Assembly (NCBI RefSeq): GCF_905212195.1
Contig: NZ_CAJMDQ010000028.1
Coordinates: 1-26,715 of the forward strand
DNA from: an uncultured Anaerotignum sp.
GTDB taxonomy: Bacteria; Bacillota; Clostridia; Lachnospirales; Anaerotignaceae
Reading direction: 5' to 3'
DNA length: 26,715 nucleotides
Below the pieces are notes generated by a model that did no database searches, was not told the origin of the DNA, and saw only the letters and a list, made by a program, of their open reading frames with translations. This document shows positions 14,929-22,879 of the stretch, in pieces (the first letter of the stretch is position 1; every line of letters starts with the position of its first letter). The translations under genes and the position numbers were made by a program.

Positions 14929-16931
14929 TTTTTGCGTTGGCAGGCAATCAGAACTGCGGGAAAACCACTCTTTTCAATCAGCTGACAGGCTCTAACCAGC
15001 ACGTTGGCAACTTTCCCGGGGTAACCGTAGACCAGAAGGTTGGGCAGATGAAAAGCCAGCCAGACTGTTCCGTGGTGGACTTGCCGGGGATTTACTCTCT
15101 CAGACCTTATACAAATGAGGAAATCGTTACAAGAGATTTCCTGTTGAATGAAAAACCTGACGGCATCATCAATATCGTGGATGCCACCAATATTGAACGA
15201 AATCTGTACCTGACATTGCAGCTCATGGAAATGCGGATTCCCATGGTTCTGGCATTGAATATGATGGACGAAGTCCGCAACAACGGCGGTACCATCAATG
15301 TGGAAAAAATGTCCGAAGCGCTGGGCATTCCCGTTGTGCCCATCAGTGCTGCGAAAAACGAAGGTATCGAAGAACTGGTACAGGCGGCAGTCCGTGTGGC
15401 AAAGGAAAAACGGACTGCGAAGGTCATTGACTTCTGTAAGCAGGGGCCTGTTCACCGTTGTATCCATTCCGTTTGTCACCAGATTGAAGACCATGCGGAA
15501 AAAGCTGGCTTGTCCGTGCGTTTTTCCTGCTCCAAACTCATTGAAAACGATACCCGTATTGTGGATATGCTGCAATTGAGCCAGAACGAATTGGAACTGG
15601 TGGAACACAGTATCATCGAAATGGAAGCAGAAGCGGGTATGGACAGAAATGCCGCGCTGGCAGGCATGCGCTATGATTTCATCGAAAGCGTTTGCGCCGA
15701 TACGGTCATCAAATGCGAGGAAAGCAAAGAGCATATCCGCAGTGTGAAAATCGACAGCATTCTGACCCATCGGTATTTTGCCATTCCCATATTCATACTG
15801 GTGATGTTTCTGGTATTTTTCCTGACATTTAACGTCTTTGGGGCAGTCCTCAGTGATTTGCTGTCCCTGCTCATTGATGATATCACCGCATTGGTAGATA
15901 AAGGCTTGACGGCTTACGGCATCAACCCTGTGGTACATAGTCTGGTTATCGATGGTATCTTTGCCGGTGTTGGCAGTGTTCTCAGCTTCCTGCCTATCAT
16001 CGTGGTACTGTTCTTCTTCCTGTCTATTCTGGAAGATACAGGCTATATGGCAAGAATTGCCTTTGTCATGGATAAACTGCTCCGTAAGATTGGTCTTTCC
16101 GGCAGAAGTATCGTGCCCTTGCTGGTGGGCTTCGGCTGTACGGTGCCTGCGGTTATGGCAAGCCGTACCCTTTCTTCGGAACGTGACCGCCGCATGACCA
16201 TCATGCTGACACCTTTTATGAGCTGTTCCGCAAAGATTCCCATTTACGCAGTCTTTGCAGCGGCTTTCTTCCCGCACTATGCAGCATTGGTGATGATTGG
16301 CATGTACCTGACAGGTATCATCATCGGCATCATCGTTGCGCTGATTTTTGACAGAACCGTATTCCGTGGCAAACCCATTCCATTCGTTATGGAATTGCCT
16401 AACTATCGTTTCCCTTCCGCAAAAAGTGTACTGCTTTTGATGTGGGATAAGGCGAAAGACTTCTTACAGCGTGCTTTCACCATCATTTTCCTGGCGACCG
16501 TTATCATCTGGTTCCTCCAGAGCTTTGACAGCCGTCTGAATGTGGTGACAGACAGCGCAGACAGTATTCTGGCAGCCATTGGGCATCTGCTGGCACCTGT
16601 GTTTGCGCCTCTGGGCTTTGACGACTGGCGCATCCCCACAGCCCTCATCACTGGCTTTACAGCAAAAGAAGCCGTTATCAGTACACTGGGCGTTCTCATG
16701 GGAACATCCACAGCGGCATTGGGGCCTGCCCTCCATACCCTCTTTACCCCTGTTTCTGCCATCAGTTTTCTGGTATTCACACTGCTGTATACTCCTTGTG
16801 TGGCGGCCATCGCGGCAGTAAAACGGGAACTGGAATCCGGCTGGCTGGCACTGGGCGTTGTTGTTTTGCAGTGCGTGGTGGCATGGCTGGCAGCCTTTGG
16901 CGTTTATCTGCTTTTAGGCTTATTTGTATAA
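14925..16931 (+). CDS. feoB: Ferrous iron transporter FeoB (locus 1)
   Basis: 668 aa, inner-membrane Fe(II) uptake GTPase. G domain: G1 GNQNCGKT at 7-14 (Gln replaces the usual Pro of GNPN), switch Thr in GVTV (about 32-35), G3 DLPG at 52-55, G4 NMMD at 112-115 and G5 SAAKNEG. A helical insertion domain runs to about 270, then the membrane part with Gate motifs: LLVGFGCTVPAVMASRTLSSERDRR and, near the C terminus, LLYTPCVAAIAAVKRE, both with conserved cysteines. Its first extracytoplasmic loop has the ordinary short length, unlike the second FeoB here. Operon: feoA-feoB-Cys-rich protein, under a DtxR-type site. Confidence 0.97.
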   Translation: MIFALAGNQNCGKTTLFNQLTGSNQHVGNFPGVTVDQKVGQMKSQPDCSVVDLPGIYSLRPYTNEEIVTRDFLLNEKPDGIINIVDATNIERNLYLTLQLMEMRIPMVLALNMMDEVRNNGGTINVEKMSEALGIPVVPISAAKNEGIEELVQAAVRVAKEKRTAKVIDFCKQGPVHRCIHSVCHQIEDHAEKAGLSVRFSCSKLIENDTRIVDMLQLSQNELELVEHSIIEMEAEAGMDRNAALAGMRYDFIESVCADTVIKCEESKEHIRSVKIDSILTHRYFAIPIFILVMFLVFFLTFNVFGAVLSDLLSLLIDDITALVDKGLTAYGINPVVHSLVIDGIFAGVGSVLSFLPIIVVLFFFLSILEDTGYMARIAFVMDKLLRKIGLSGRSIVPLLVGFGCTVPAVMASRTLSSERDRRMTIMLTPFMSCSAKIPIYAVFAAAFFPHYAALVMIGMYLTGIIIGIIVALIFDRTVFRGKPIPFVMELPNYRFPSAKSVLLLMWDKAKDFLQRAFTIIFLATVIIWFLQSFDSRLNVVTDSADSILAAIGHLLAPVFAPLGFDDWRIPTALITGFTAKEAVISTLGVLMGTSTAALGPALHTLFTPVSAISFLVFTLLYTPCVAAIAAVKRELESGWLALGVVVLQCVVAWLAAFGVYLLLGLFV

Positions 16932-16944
16932 AAGGAGGGGGATT

Positions 16945-17079
16945 ATGAACCCTTTGGATTTTGTCATTTTGGCAGTGATTGTGGCAGCCATTGTAGGGGC
17001 ACTTGTGGCAGTGAAAAAGCATAAGTGCGGTACCTGTCATGGTGACTGCGGCAGCTGCGGAAAATGCAGCAGAAAATAA
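16945..17079 (+). CDS. FeoB-associated Cys-rich membrane protein (locus 1)
   Basis: 44 aa, one N-terminal transmembrane helix (about 5-24) and a cytoplasmic tail CGTCHGDCGSCGKC with five cysteines and a histidine. It matches the small FeoB-associated Cys-rich proteins (PF12669 type) encoded right after feoB in many Firmicutes, thought to fill the FeoC role or hand over iron. AAAGGAGGGG lies 6 nt upstream of the ATG; only 13 nt separate it from feoB. Too short for ordinary ORF calling. A strong terminator follows. Confidence 0.9.
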   Translation: MNPLDFVILAVIVAAIVGALVAVKKHKCGTCHGDCGSCGKCSRK

Positions 17080-17087
17080 GAAAATAG

Positions 17088-17124
17088 AAACAGACATGGT
17101 ACAAACAACCATGTCTGTTTTTTT
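17088..17124 (+). terminator. Intrinsic terminator of feo locus 1
   Basis: A perfect 13-bp stem (17088-17100 with 17108-17120; core ACAGACATGGT/ACCATGTCTGT) around ACAAACA, followed by a T run to 17124. Confidence 0.95.
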
Positions 17125-17184
17125 GTGTCTGATTTGAGGAATCTGTTTAAAATGGAAAAATTTGCAAGAATCAGAAAAAAGCTA

Positions 17185-17213
17185 TTGACAACTTTAGTTA
17201 GCAATGGTAAACT
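17185..17213 (+). promoter_or_regulatory. Promoter of feo locus 2
   Basis: TTGACA (17185-17190), a 17-bp spacer and TAAACT (17208-17213). Operator site 2 occupies the spacer and the -10 box. The geometry is the same, base for base in position, as at 23755-23783. Confidence 0.8.
17197..17212 (+). promoter_or_regulatory. DtxR-type operator, site 2 (feo2)
   Basis: GTTAGCAATGGTAAAC, lying 6 bp after the -35 box and running into the -10 box. Bound repressor would exclude RNA polymerase. Confidence 0.82.
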
Positions 17214-17224
17214 CTTTGCAGAAT

Positions 17225-17240
17225 GTTAGTTAAAGCTAAC
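17225..17240 (+). promoter_or_regulatory. DtxR-type operator, site 3 (feo2)
   Basis: GTTAGTTAAAGCTAAC, 28 bp downstream of site 2 (start to start) and just after the predicted transcription start. Two sites suggest tighter or cooperative repression of feo2. Confidence 0.8.
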
Positions 17241-17301
17241 GACAATCTATCTCATCATCTGAAAATATAAAAGGACGTGAAGTATGGAAGGAGGAGTTCT
17301 G

Positions 17302-17511
17302 ATGCCTTTGGCACTGGCAAAAACAGGAGAAATGCAAACCATCAGAAAAATCAGCGGACGGGATGATACCAAACGATTTCTGGAAAGTCTGGGATTTGTC
17401 ATCGGCGGTCAGGTGACGGTGGTATCGGAGATCAACGGAAATATGATCGTCAATGTAAAAGAATCCCGCGTAGCCATCAGCAAATCCATGGCAGCGCGCA
17501 TCATGGTATAA
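17302..17511 (+). CDS. feoA: FeoA-domain protein, divergent subclass (locus 2, first copy)
   Basis: 69 aa, beginning MPLALAKTGEMQTIRKISG and containing RFLESLGFVIGGQVTVVSEINGNMIVNVKESRVAIS. This is the FeoA subclass lacking the APLGDP/RGYxLSLR core and usually encoded in front of a second, classical feoA. ATG 17302 follows AAGGAGG by 8 nt and matches the usual MPL start. An in-frame ATG at 17284 (behind AAAAGGACG) would add six residues and cannot be excluded. Twelve nt separate it from the next feoA. Confidence 0.9.
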   Translation: MPLALAKTGEMQTIRKISGRDDTKRFLESLGFVIGGQVTVVSEINGNMIVNVKESRVAISKSMAARIMV

Positions 17512-17523
17512 GGAAGTGACAAT

Positions 17524-17754
17524 ATGGAAGGGACAAAGACATTAAAGCAGGCAAAAATCGGTGAAAAAGTCACCGTGGTGAAGCTGACAGGCGAAGGCGC
17601 TGTCAAACGCCGTATCATGGATATGGGCATTACCAAAGGCACAGAGATTTTTATTAGAAAAGTAGCGCCTCTCGGGGATCCTGTGGAGGTTACCGTCAGA
17701 GGGTATGAACTTTCCCTCAGAAAGGCTGACGCGGAAATGATTGCAGTCAGATAA
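17524..17754 (+). CDS. feoA: Ferrous iron transport protein A (locus 2, second copy)
   Basis: 76 aa, classical FeoA: GEGAVKRRIMDMGITKGTEIFIRKVAPLGDPVEVTVRGYELSLRKADAEMI. ATAAGGAAGTGA precedes the ATG. A terminator-like hairpin and a further operator separate it from feoB2, so the ratio of FeoA to FeoB may be set there. Confidence 0.96.
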   Translation: MEGTKTLKQAKIGEKVTVVKLTGEGAVKRRIMDMGITKGTEIFIRKVAPLGDPVEVTVRGYELSLRKADAEMIAVR

Positions 17755-17755
17755 T

Positions 17756-17781
17756 TGGTTCGTGAGAACGAGCCATTTTTT
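17756..17781 (+). terminator. Intrinsic-terminator-like hairpin between feoA and feoB of locus 2
   Basis: TGGTTCGT (17756-17763) pairs with ACGAGCCA (17768-17775; one G-T wobble) around GAGA, followed by a T run to 17781. It starts 2 nt after the feoA stop. It could end part of the transcripts before feoB. Confidence 0.75.
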
Positions 17782-17791
17782 CTGGCAGAGA

Positions 17792-17807
17792 GTTAGGTGT
17801 AACTAAC
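17792..17807 (+). promoter_or_regulatory. DtxR-type operator, site 4 (feoB2)
   Basis: GTTAGGTGTAACTAAC, a near-palindrome 20 bp before feoB2. No clear promoter is visible around it, so it may act as a roadblock or serve a weak internal promoter. Confidence 0.75.
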
Positions 17808-17827
17808 GAATAGGAAGGAGATACAAC

Positions 17828-20263
17828 ATGGGCATGAAGATTGCGCTTGCCGGAAACCCCAACTGCGGCAAGACCACATTGTTTAACGCATTGACAGGCT
17901 CCAACCAGTTTGTGGGGAACTGGCCCGGGGTAACCGTAGAGAAAAAAGAAGGGAAGCTCAAAGGCAACAAAGAAGTGACCATCATGGACTTGCCGGGCAT
18001 TTACTCCCTTTCTCCCTATACACTGGAAGAAGTGGTGGCAAGAAATTACCTTATCGGGGAAAGACCCGACGGGATTTTGAACATCATCGACGGCACCAAT
18101 CTGGAAAGAAACCTGTATCTGACCACACAGCTGACAGAACTGGGCATTCCCGTTGTAGTTGCCATCAATATGATGGACGTTGTGGAAAAGAATGGTGACA
18201 AAATCGACGTGGAACGTCTTTCCAAGGAATTGGGCTGCAAAGTGGTGCAGATTTCCGCACTGAAAGGCACTGGTGTGAAAGAAGCAGCAGAAGCGGCTGT
18301 GGAAGCGGCGGCAAGAGAAAGCAGCGCACCTCAGCATACATTCGCACCGGAAGTGGAAGGCGCACTCAATGATATTGCGGCAAAACTGGAGGATGTATCT
18401 CCATCCTTGAAACGATTCTATGCCATCAAGCTGTTCGAACGTGATGAAAAAATCGTGGAACAGATGGAAAAGGCACCCGATGTGGAAAACATCATCAAGA
18501 AAACAGAAGATTTGCTGGATGATGACAGCGAAAGCATCATCACCAATGAGCGTTATATGTACATCGGTGAAATGATTCAGCATTGCTACACCAAAAAGAA
18601 TAAAGGCGGCATGTCCACCTCCGATAAGATAGACCAGGTGGTGACAAACCGTTTCCTGGCACTGCCGATTTTCGCAGTGGTTATGTTCATCGTATATTAT
18701 GTTTCCGTTAGTACCGTTGGTACCATGGCAACAGACTGGGCAAATGATGGGCTGTTCGGAGATGGCTTCTATCTCTTTGGCAACGGCAGAGCGGAATATG
18801 AAGCGGCAAACGAAGCTTACACACTGGAAACACAGAAGATTGACGCATTCCTGGCAGCGGCAACAGAAGCCGGCGTAGATGCGGAACTGGCAGAAACAGA
18901 CCCTGTGGAATTCCTGGCAGAAACAGCTGGTTTGCAGACAACGCTGGAAGTAACTGACGAGGAAGGCAATGTGACAGCAACACTGCCTGTGACAGCGGCG
19001 GACTATGAAGCTGCCCTTACAGCGGAAGAACCTGCCACAGAGGACTTCGGTACATGGGTGCCCGGCGTTCCTGTACTGGTTGGCAATGCGCTGGAAAAAC
19101 TGAACGTGGCAGGCTGGATGAATAGTCTGATTCTGGATGGTATCGTAGCTGGTGTTGGTGCGGTTCTGGGCTTTGTGCCTCAGATGCTAGTACTGTTTAT
19201 CTTCCTGGCATTCCTGGAAGGCTGCGGTTATATGGCACGTATTGCCTTCATCATGGACAGAATTTTCCGTAAATTCGGATTGAGCGGCAAATCCTTCATT
19301 CCTATGCTCATCGGTACTGGCTGCGGTGTGCCTGGTGTTATGGCATCCCGTACCATTGAAAGTGACCGTGACCGGAAAATGACCATTATGACAACCACAT
19401 TCATTCCCTGCGGCGCGAAACTGCCTATCATTGCCCTCATCGCGGGTGCATTGTTCGGCGGTGCGGCATGGGTAGCACCCAGTGCTTACTTTGTAGGCAT
19501 TGCGGCAATCATCGTTTCCGGTATCATTTTGAAGAAAACATCCATGTTTGCAGGTGATCCCGCTCCCTTCGTTATGGAGCTGCCTGCATACCATCTGCCT
19601 ACTGTTGGCAGTGTACTGCGCAGCATGTGGGAAAGAGGTTCCTCTTTCATCAAAAAAGCGGGTACCATCATCCTGCTGTCCACCATCGTGATCTGGTTCC
19701 TGTCTAACTTTGGTTTCACAGAAAACGGCTTTGGTATGGTGGATGACCTGAGCAACGGTCTGTTGGCAAATGTAGGCTCTGCAGTGGCTTGGATCTTCAG
19801 TCCTCTGGGCTGGGGAAACTGGCAGTCCGCAGTGGCAGCAGTGACAGGTCTGGTGGCAAAAGAAAACGTTGTAGCAACTTTCGGTCAGCTCTTCGGCTTT
19901 GCGGAAGTAGCGGAAAACGGTGCGGAATATTGGGGCACACTGGCAACATTCTTCACACCGGCAGCGGCTTACAGCTTCCTGGTATTCAACCTGTTGTGCG
20001 CACCTTGCTTCGCGGCAATCGGTGCCATCAAACGGGAAATGAACAACGCAAAATGGACATGGTTCGCCATTGGGTATCAGACAATTTTTGCTTACCTGGT
20101 TGCGTTCTGTGTATATCAGATTGGTTCCGTCGTAAGCGGCACAGGTTCTTTCGGTATCGGTACGGTTCTGGCAGCGGCAGTAGTAGTAGGATTTATTTAT
20201 CTGCTGTTCCGTCCCTATAAAGAAAGAAGAAAAGTCACCAAAAAAGAAGAAGTAACAGCGTAA
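17828..20263 (+). CDS. feoB: Ferrous iron transporter FeoB with enlarged external loop (locus 2)
   Basis: 811 aa. G domain: G1 GNPNCGKT at 9-16, GVTV switch, G3 DLPG at 54-57, G4 NMMD at 114-117, G5 SALKGTG. The membrane part carries MLIGTGCGVPGVMASRTIESDRDRK, FIPCGAKLPI and, near the end, LLCAPCFAAIGAIKRE. After the first membrane helix (about 274-297) the external loop to the next helix is about 100 residues longer than in FeoB of locus 1, roughly residues 305-425, and is very rich in Glu, Asp, Ala and Thr. Starts at ATG 17828 behind AGGAAGGAG; ATG 17834 is an alternative. The basic tail ends KVTKKEEVTA. The Cys-rich partner gene follows after 19 nt. Confidence 0.97.
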   Translation: MGMKIALAGNPNCGKTTLFNALTGSNQFVGNWPGVTVEKKEGKLKGNKEVTIMDLPGIYSLSPYTLEEVVARNYLIGERPDGILNIIDGTNLERNLYLTTQLTELGIPVVVAINMMDVVEKNGDKIDVERLSKELGCKVVQISALKGTGVKEAAEAAVEAAARESSAPQHTFAPEVEGALNDIAAKLEDVSPSLKRFYAIKLFERDEKIVEQMEKAPDVENIIKKTEDLLDDDSESIITNERYMYIGEMIQHCYTKKNKGGMSTSDKIDQVVTNRFLALPIFAVVMFIVYYVSVSTVGTMATDWANDGLFGDGFYLFGNGRAEYEAANEAYTLETQKIDAFLAAATEAGVDAELAETDPVEFLAETAGLQTTLEVTDEEGNVTATLPVTAADYEAALTAEEPATEDFGTWVPGVPVLVGNALEKLNVAGWMNSLILDGIVAGVGAVLGFVPQMLVLFIFLAFLEGCGYMARIAFIMDRIFRKFGLSGKSFIPMLIGTGCGVPGVMASRTIESDRDRKMTIMTTTFIPCGAKLPIIALIAGALFGGAAWVAPSAYFVGIAAIIVSGIILKKTSMFAGDPAPFVMELPAYHLPTVGSVLRSMWERGSSFIKKAGTIILLSTIVIWFLSNFGFTENGFGMVDDLSNGLLANVGSAVAWIFSPLGWGNWQSAVAAVTGLVAKENVVATFGQLFGFAEVAENGAEYWGTLATFFTPAAAYSFLVFNLLCAPCFAAIGAIKREMNNAKWTWFAIGYQTIFAYLVAFCVYQIGSVVSGTGSFGIGTVLAAAVVVGFIYLLFRPYKERRKVTKKEEVTA

Positions 20264-20282
20264 ACAGAAAGGAGTGCGGCAC

Positions 20283-20426
20283 ATGGGAACATTGCTCGTG
20301 GGCGCGGTACTTGTGGCAGTGATCGCTGCCGCAGTCTATAAACTGCGCAAAGACAAAAAAGAAGGCAAAGGATGCAGCGGTAACTGTGGTTCTTGCAGTT
20401 CCTGCGGCGGACATTGCCATCACTGA
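20283..20426 (+). CDS. FeoB-associated Cys-rich membrane protein (locus 2)
   Basis: 47 aa: one membrane helix (about 3-20), a Lys-rich stretch and a tail CSGNCGSCSSCGGHCHH with five cysteines and three histidines. Same class as the 44-aa protein of locus 1 but with a His-containing end. AGAAAGGAG lies upstream of the ATG. Closes the feo2 operon. Confidence 0.88.
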   Translation: MGTLLVGAVLVAVIAAAVYKLRKDKKEGKGCSGNCGSCSSCGGHCHH

Positions 20427-20458
20427 TAAAAAAGTTTGCATACACCTTCTCAATAGAG

Positions 20459-20488
20459 ACAGGCGGGACAAAAGTCCCGCCTGTTTTT
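20459..20488 (+). terminator. Intrinsic terminator of feo locus 2
   Basis: A perfect 11-bp stem ACAGGCGGGAC (20459-20469) with GTCCCGCCTGT (20474-20484), loop AAAA, followed by TTTT. The 3' arm plus T run recurs at 20563-20577 without its partner arm. Confidence 0.95.
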
Positions 20489-20594
20489 CGTTTCCGTCTT
20501 ATTTTATTCAATGTTAAGAGGTGCAAGTGCAAAACTTGGAAATTTCTTTTTTTCCTGTTGCAGAAGTCCCGCCTGTTTTCTTATGAAAAAATCA

Positions 20595-20623
20595 TTGTCA
20601 GAAGGAAAAGAAAGGAATATAAT
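20595..20623 (+). promoter_or_regulatory. Sigma-A promoter of the DTD2-like gene
   Basis: TTGTCA (20595-20600), a 17-bp spacer and a perfect TATAAT (20618-20623). No DtxR-type site is present, so this gene seems outside the iron regulon. Confidence 0.82.
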
Positions 20624-20671
20624 AAAAAACAAATTGTTTTTATATTTATACAAAAGAAAGAGGGTACTTCA

Positions 20672-21619
20672 ATGAGCAAAGCTGTTTATTTTATCAATGT
20701 GAATCGTGATTTTGGATATGTGTCCTATCTGGTATGGGACTGCCTGCAGGAAGAAGGCTTTCTGCAGAAAGAAACAGATATGATGTTTGATGGAAACCCG
20801 GTCATGGCTTATGAAGATCAGGCAGGGAATACCTTTTATTTTGCACCCACACAGACAGCCATCTGTCTGGACTACAATAAATATCTGCCGGACATGAACA
20901 AGTATTTTGCCGACTGTGATGTATCCGGTATGGTGACATGGCATGAAGGGGAGCATGCGCCGGAAAAAGTGCTGACCGTACATTCTCTGGGGGATTTGCC
21001 CTCTGGCGTATTTGGTGCCGCAAAACCCAGACTCATGCGAAACCTTATGCTGGCAGTGGAAAAGAACCGGAAAGAATTGGGGCTGGAGGACTACCATGTG
21101 GCAACAGAAGCAACCCATTGGTCTGGCGTATACCACGGAGAAGGAGATCCTACCCTGCTGACAAAATACCCTGTGGCAATGATGGATATTGAAGTAGGCA
21201 GTGAACCTGACAGCTGGAACAACAAAGAGGCAGCAAGAGCCTTGGCACGTTCTCTGACACAGATTTTTGAGGATGACGGCAAGAAAGTCCATCAGATCCT
21301 CTGCGTAGGCGGCGTACACTTTGAGCCCAACTTTGCGGAAGCTGTGTTCACCCAGTGGGGCGAGGACGAAACCTTTGGGGTGACCCATATTCTGGCGAAC
21401 CAGTGGCTGGTATCCGGTCATTATGAGGACGAAACAGGTGTCCAGCGGGCAAGTGACTGCATCGACGCCATCGACGGCGGTGTGGAAGCCATCTTTTTCC
21501 ATGATAAAATGAAAGGCTGCTATAAAGACTTGGTAAGAGCATTGGGGGCAAAATATCAGATTCCCATTTACAAACACCAGAAACTGCGTACACCGGCAGA
21601 ACTGGAATGGACAAAATAA
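20672..21619 (+). CDS. DTD2-like D-aminoacyl-tRNA deacylase family protein
   Basis: 315 aa. The pattern fits the GEK1/DTD2 family (PF04414 type): HVATEATHWSG at 142-152 (EATH 146-149), MDIEVGSEPDSW at 171-182, CVGGVHFEPNF at 211-221 and THILANQWLVSG at 238-249. DTD2 removes D-amino acids from mischarged tRNAs; it is best known from archaea and plants, where it also clears aldehyde-modified aminoacyl-tRNAs. Substrate here is not established: bacteria normally rely on the unrelated DTD1. Start at ATG 20672, ~8 nt after AGAAAGAGGG; an open frame extends upstream to 20393 but crosses the feo2 terminator and was rejected. Single-gene unit with its own promoter and terminator. Confidence 0.75.
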   Translation: MSKAVYFINVNRDFGYVSYLVWDCLQEEGFLQKETDMMFDGNPVMAYEDQAGNTFYFAPTQTAICLDYNKYLPDMNKYFADCDVSGMVTWHEGEHAPEKVLTVHSLGDLPSGVFGAAKPRLMRNLMLAVEKNRKELGLEDYHVATEATHWSGVYHGEGDPTLLTKYPVAMMDIEVGSEPDSWNNKEAARALARSLTQIFEDDGKKVHQILCVGGVHFEPNFAEAVFTQWGEDETFGVTHILANQWLVSGHYEDETGVQRASDCIDAIDGGVEAIFFHDKMKGCYKDLVRALGAKYQIPIYKHQKLRTPAELEWTK

Positions 21620-21633
21620 GGACAAAAAGAGAG

Positions 21634-21665
21634 AGGCTGTGAAACCGAAGTTTCACAGCCTTTTT
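21634..21665 (+). terminator. Intrinsic terminator of the DTD2-like gene
   Basis: A perfect 12-bp stem AGGCTGTGAAAC (21634-21645) with GTTTCACAGCCT (21650-21661) around CGAA, followed by five Ts. The A-rich 5' flank gives a T-rich tail on the minus strand, so it may also stop the convergent flavodoxin transcript. Confidence 0.95.
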
Positions 21666-21782
21666 GTGTAAGAAGGTATGTGTGTTTTATTATAGAATAC
21701 AGAAGGATTGGTGTATTCTTTATGGATCGTGTATTACAGAAAATGTCAAGGATTTCCCCATATTAGGGTGTGTAAAGGGAAA

Positions 21783-22199
21783 TCAATAAGCGGCGAATCT
21801 TTCACCGTATGCTTTGCAGTTTGCTTTGCCGTCAGCGTCGGGCATGCCGCAGAGGATCAGGCCATCGTCAAAGAGGTTTGCACCAGCCTTTGCGCATCTT
21901 TCTTCCCAGTCGCGCATCCACTGACCGTCGCCCCAGCCGTAAGAGCCGAACAGGGCAACTTTTTTGCCTTTCAGACTGCCTTCCACAGCAGAGAAGAAAG
22001 GTTCGAATTCCGCTTCTTCCAGCACTTCATCGCCCATGGCTGCACAGCCGAAAGCGATTTTGTCATAGTCTGCCACATTGCCATGGAATGCATCTACGGA
22101 AAACACTTCAGCATCAGAGCCGATACCAGCGGCAATTTCATTTGCCATCATAGCGGTATTGCCTGTGCCGCTCCAATAGATTACAGCAATTTTACTCAT
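21783..22199 (-). CDS. Flavodoxin
   Basis: 138-aa FMN-binding electron carrier. The phosphate-binding loop SGTGNT is at 10-15 (YWSGTGNTAMMA), and the FMN-stacking loops fit FGCAAMGDEVLE (about 50-61) and FGSYGWGDGQWM (about 84-95). Flavodoxins replace ferredoxin when iron is short, which fits its place downstream of DtxR-type sites. AGGAGGACGAT precedes the ATG. It is the last gene of a minus-strand unit, 48 nt after the DUF3793 gene. Confidence 0.95.
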   Translation of the reverse strand: MSKIAVIYWSGTGNTAMMANEIAAGIGSDAEVFSVDAFHGNVADYDKIAFGCAAMGDEVLEEAEFEPFFSAVEGSLKGKKVALFGSYGWGDGQWMRDWEERCAKAGANLFDDGLILCGMPDADGKANCKAYGERFAAY

Positions 22200-22247
22200 A
22201 ATCGTCCTCCTTTTTTTGAAAAAAAGTTCTGAAAAATATGTATCTGT

Positions 22248-22820
22248 TCAGGCTGCGCCCAAGAGGGAAAGAATAGACGTGCCTGCAGTTACCTGTTCCA
22301 TCATCTGGTCACGGCAGTCACGGTAGCACTGGAAAATACGCAGTGCCCGCTTTTCATCGCCGTAAACCTTCCAAAATCCAACGCATTTGTAATTCTGGCC
22401 TTTTTCACGCATGAAAGCAAATACGTCGGCAGGGGGATAACCCAAGAAAAAGCCGATTTCGTGGGGAAAATCACCGTCTGCCTGCATCCGTTTGCGCAGA
22501 TGAGCCAAAGTTTCCGTCAGGGCATCTTTTTTGCCGATACGGGCAGGATAACCAAGAGAAATGAGATAATCCCGCACATGGGGTACCCGCAGATACCGCA
22601 TCATGGCATTTTGACGATAAACCATGATGAATACACGGTTTTTAAAACTATAAAGATATACGATGCAAATGCCTTTTTCCGCCAGTTTTTTGCCATAAAG
22701 GGCAATTTCTTCTCTGCACTTGGGCAAAAGGGAAAGAGGCAGGGAAAACAGATTGGATTGCTTTCTGCCCAGCAGGGTAGGGGCAGCGTGATGGATCAGT
22801 TCCGCTTCAAAATCGGACAT
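22248..22820 (-). CDS. DUF3793 family protein
   Basis: 190 aa, soluble. The C-terminal half has the pattern I associate with DUF3793: HEIGFFLGYPPADVFAFMREKGQNYKCVGFWKVYGDEKRALRIFQCYRDCRDQM (about 120-175). Six cysteines are scattered and form no classical metal motif. Function unknown; such genes often neighbour flavodoxin and iron-transport genes. AAAGGAGG lies upstream of the ATG, and a perfect 16-bp palindromic operator lies ~30 bp further up. Confidence 0.82.
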   Translation of the reverse strand: MSDFEAELIHHAAPTLLGRKQSNLFSLPLSLLPKCREEIALYGKKLAEKGICIVYLYSFKNRVFIMVYRQNAMMRYLRVPHVRDYLISLGYPARIGKKDALTETLAHLRKRMQADGDFPHEIGFFLGYPPADVFAFMREKGQNYKCVGFWKVYGDEKRALRIFQCYRDCRDQMMEQVTAGTSILSLLGAA

Positions 22821-22850
22821 GGGAATCCTCCTTTCTATAAAACTTTAGTA

Positions 22851-22866
22851 GTTAGCAATTGCTAAC
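22851..22866 (-). promoter_or_regulatory. DtxR-type operator, site 5 (perfect palindrome)
   Basis: GTTAGCAATTGCTAAC is perfectly self-complementary and probably close to the ideal target. It lies between the DUF2325 stop and the DUF3793 start. I see no strong minus-strand promoter beside it. Confidence 0.85.
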
Positions 22867-22879
22867 TTATAAGTAAAAA

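Noticed and set aside
14859..16277. 472-codon open frame on the minus strand
   Set aside because: It is antisense to feoB of locus 1; low-complexity His/Cys/Gln-rich translation typical of a shadow.
20393..20671. N-terminal extension of the DTD2-like gene
   Set aside because: It would run through the feo2 terminator and the gene's own promoter; the family match begins at ATG 20672.
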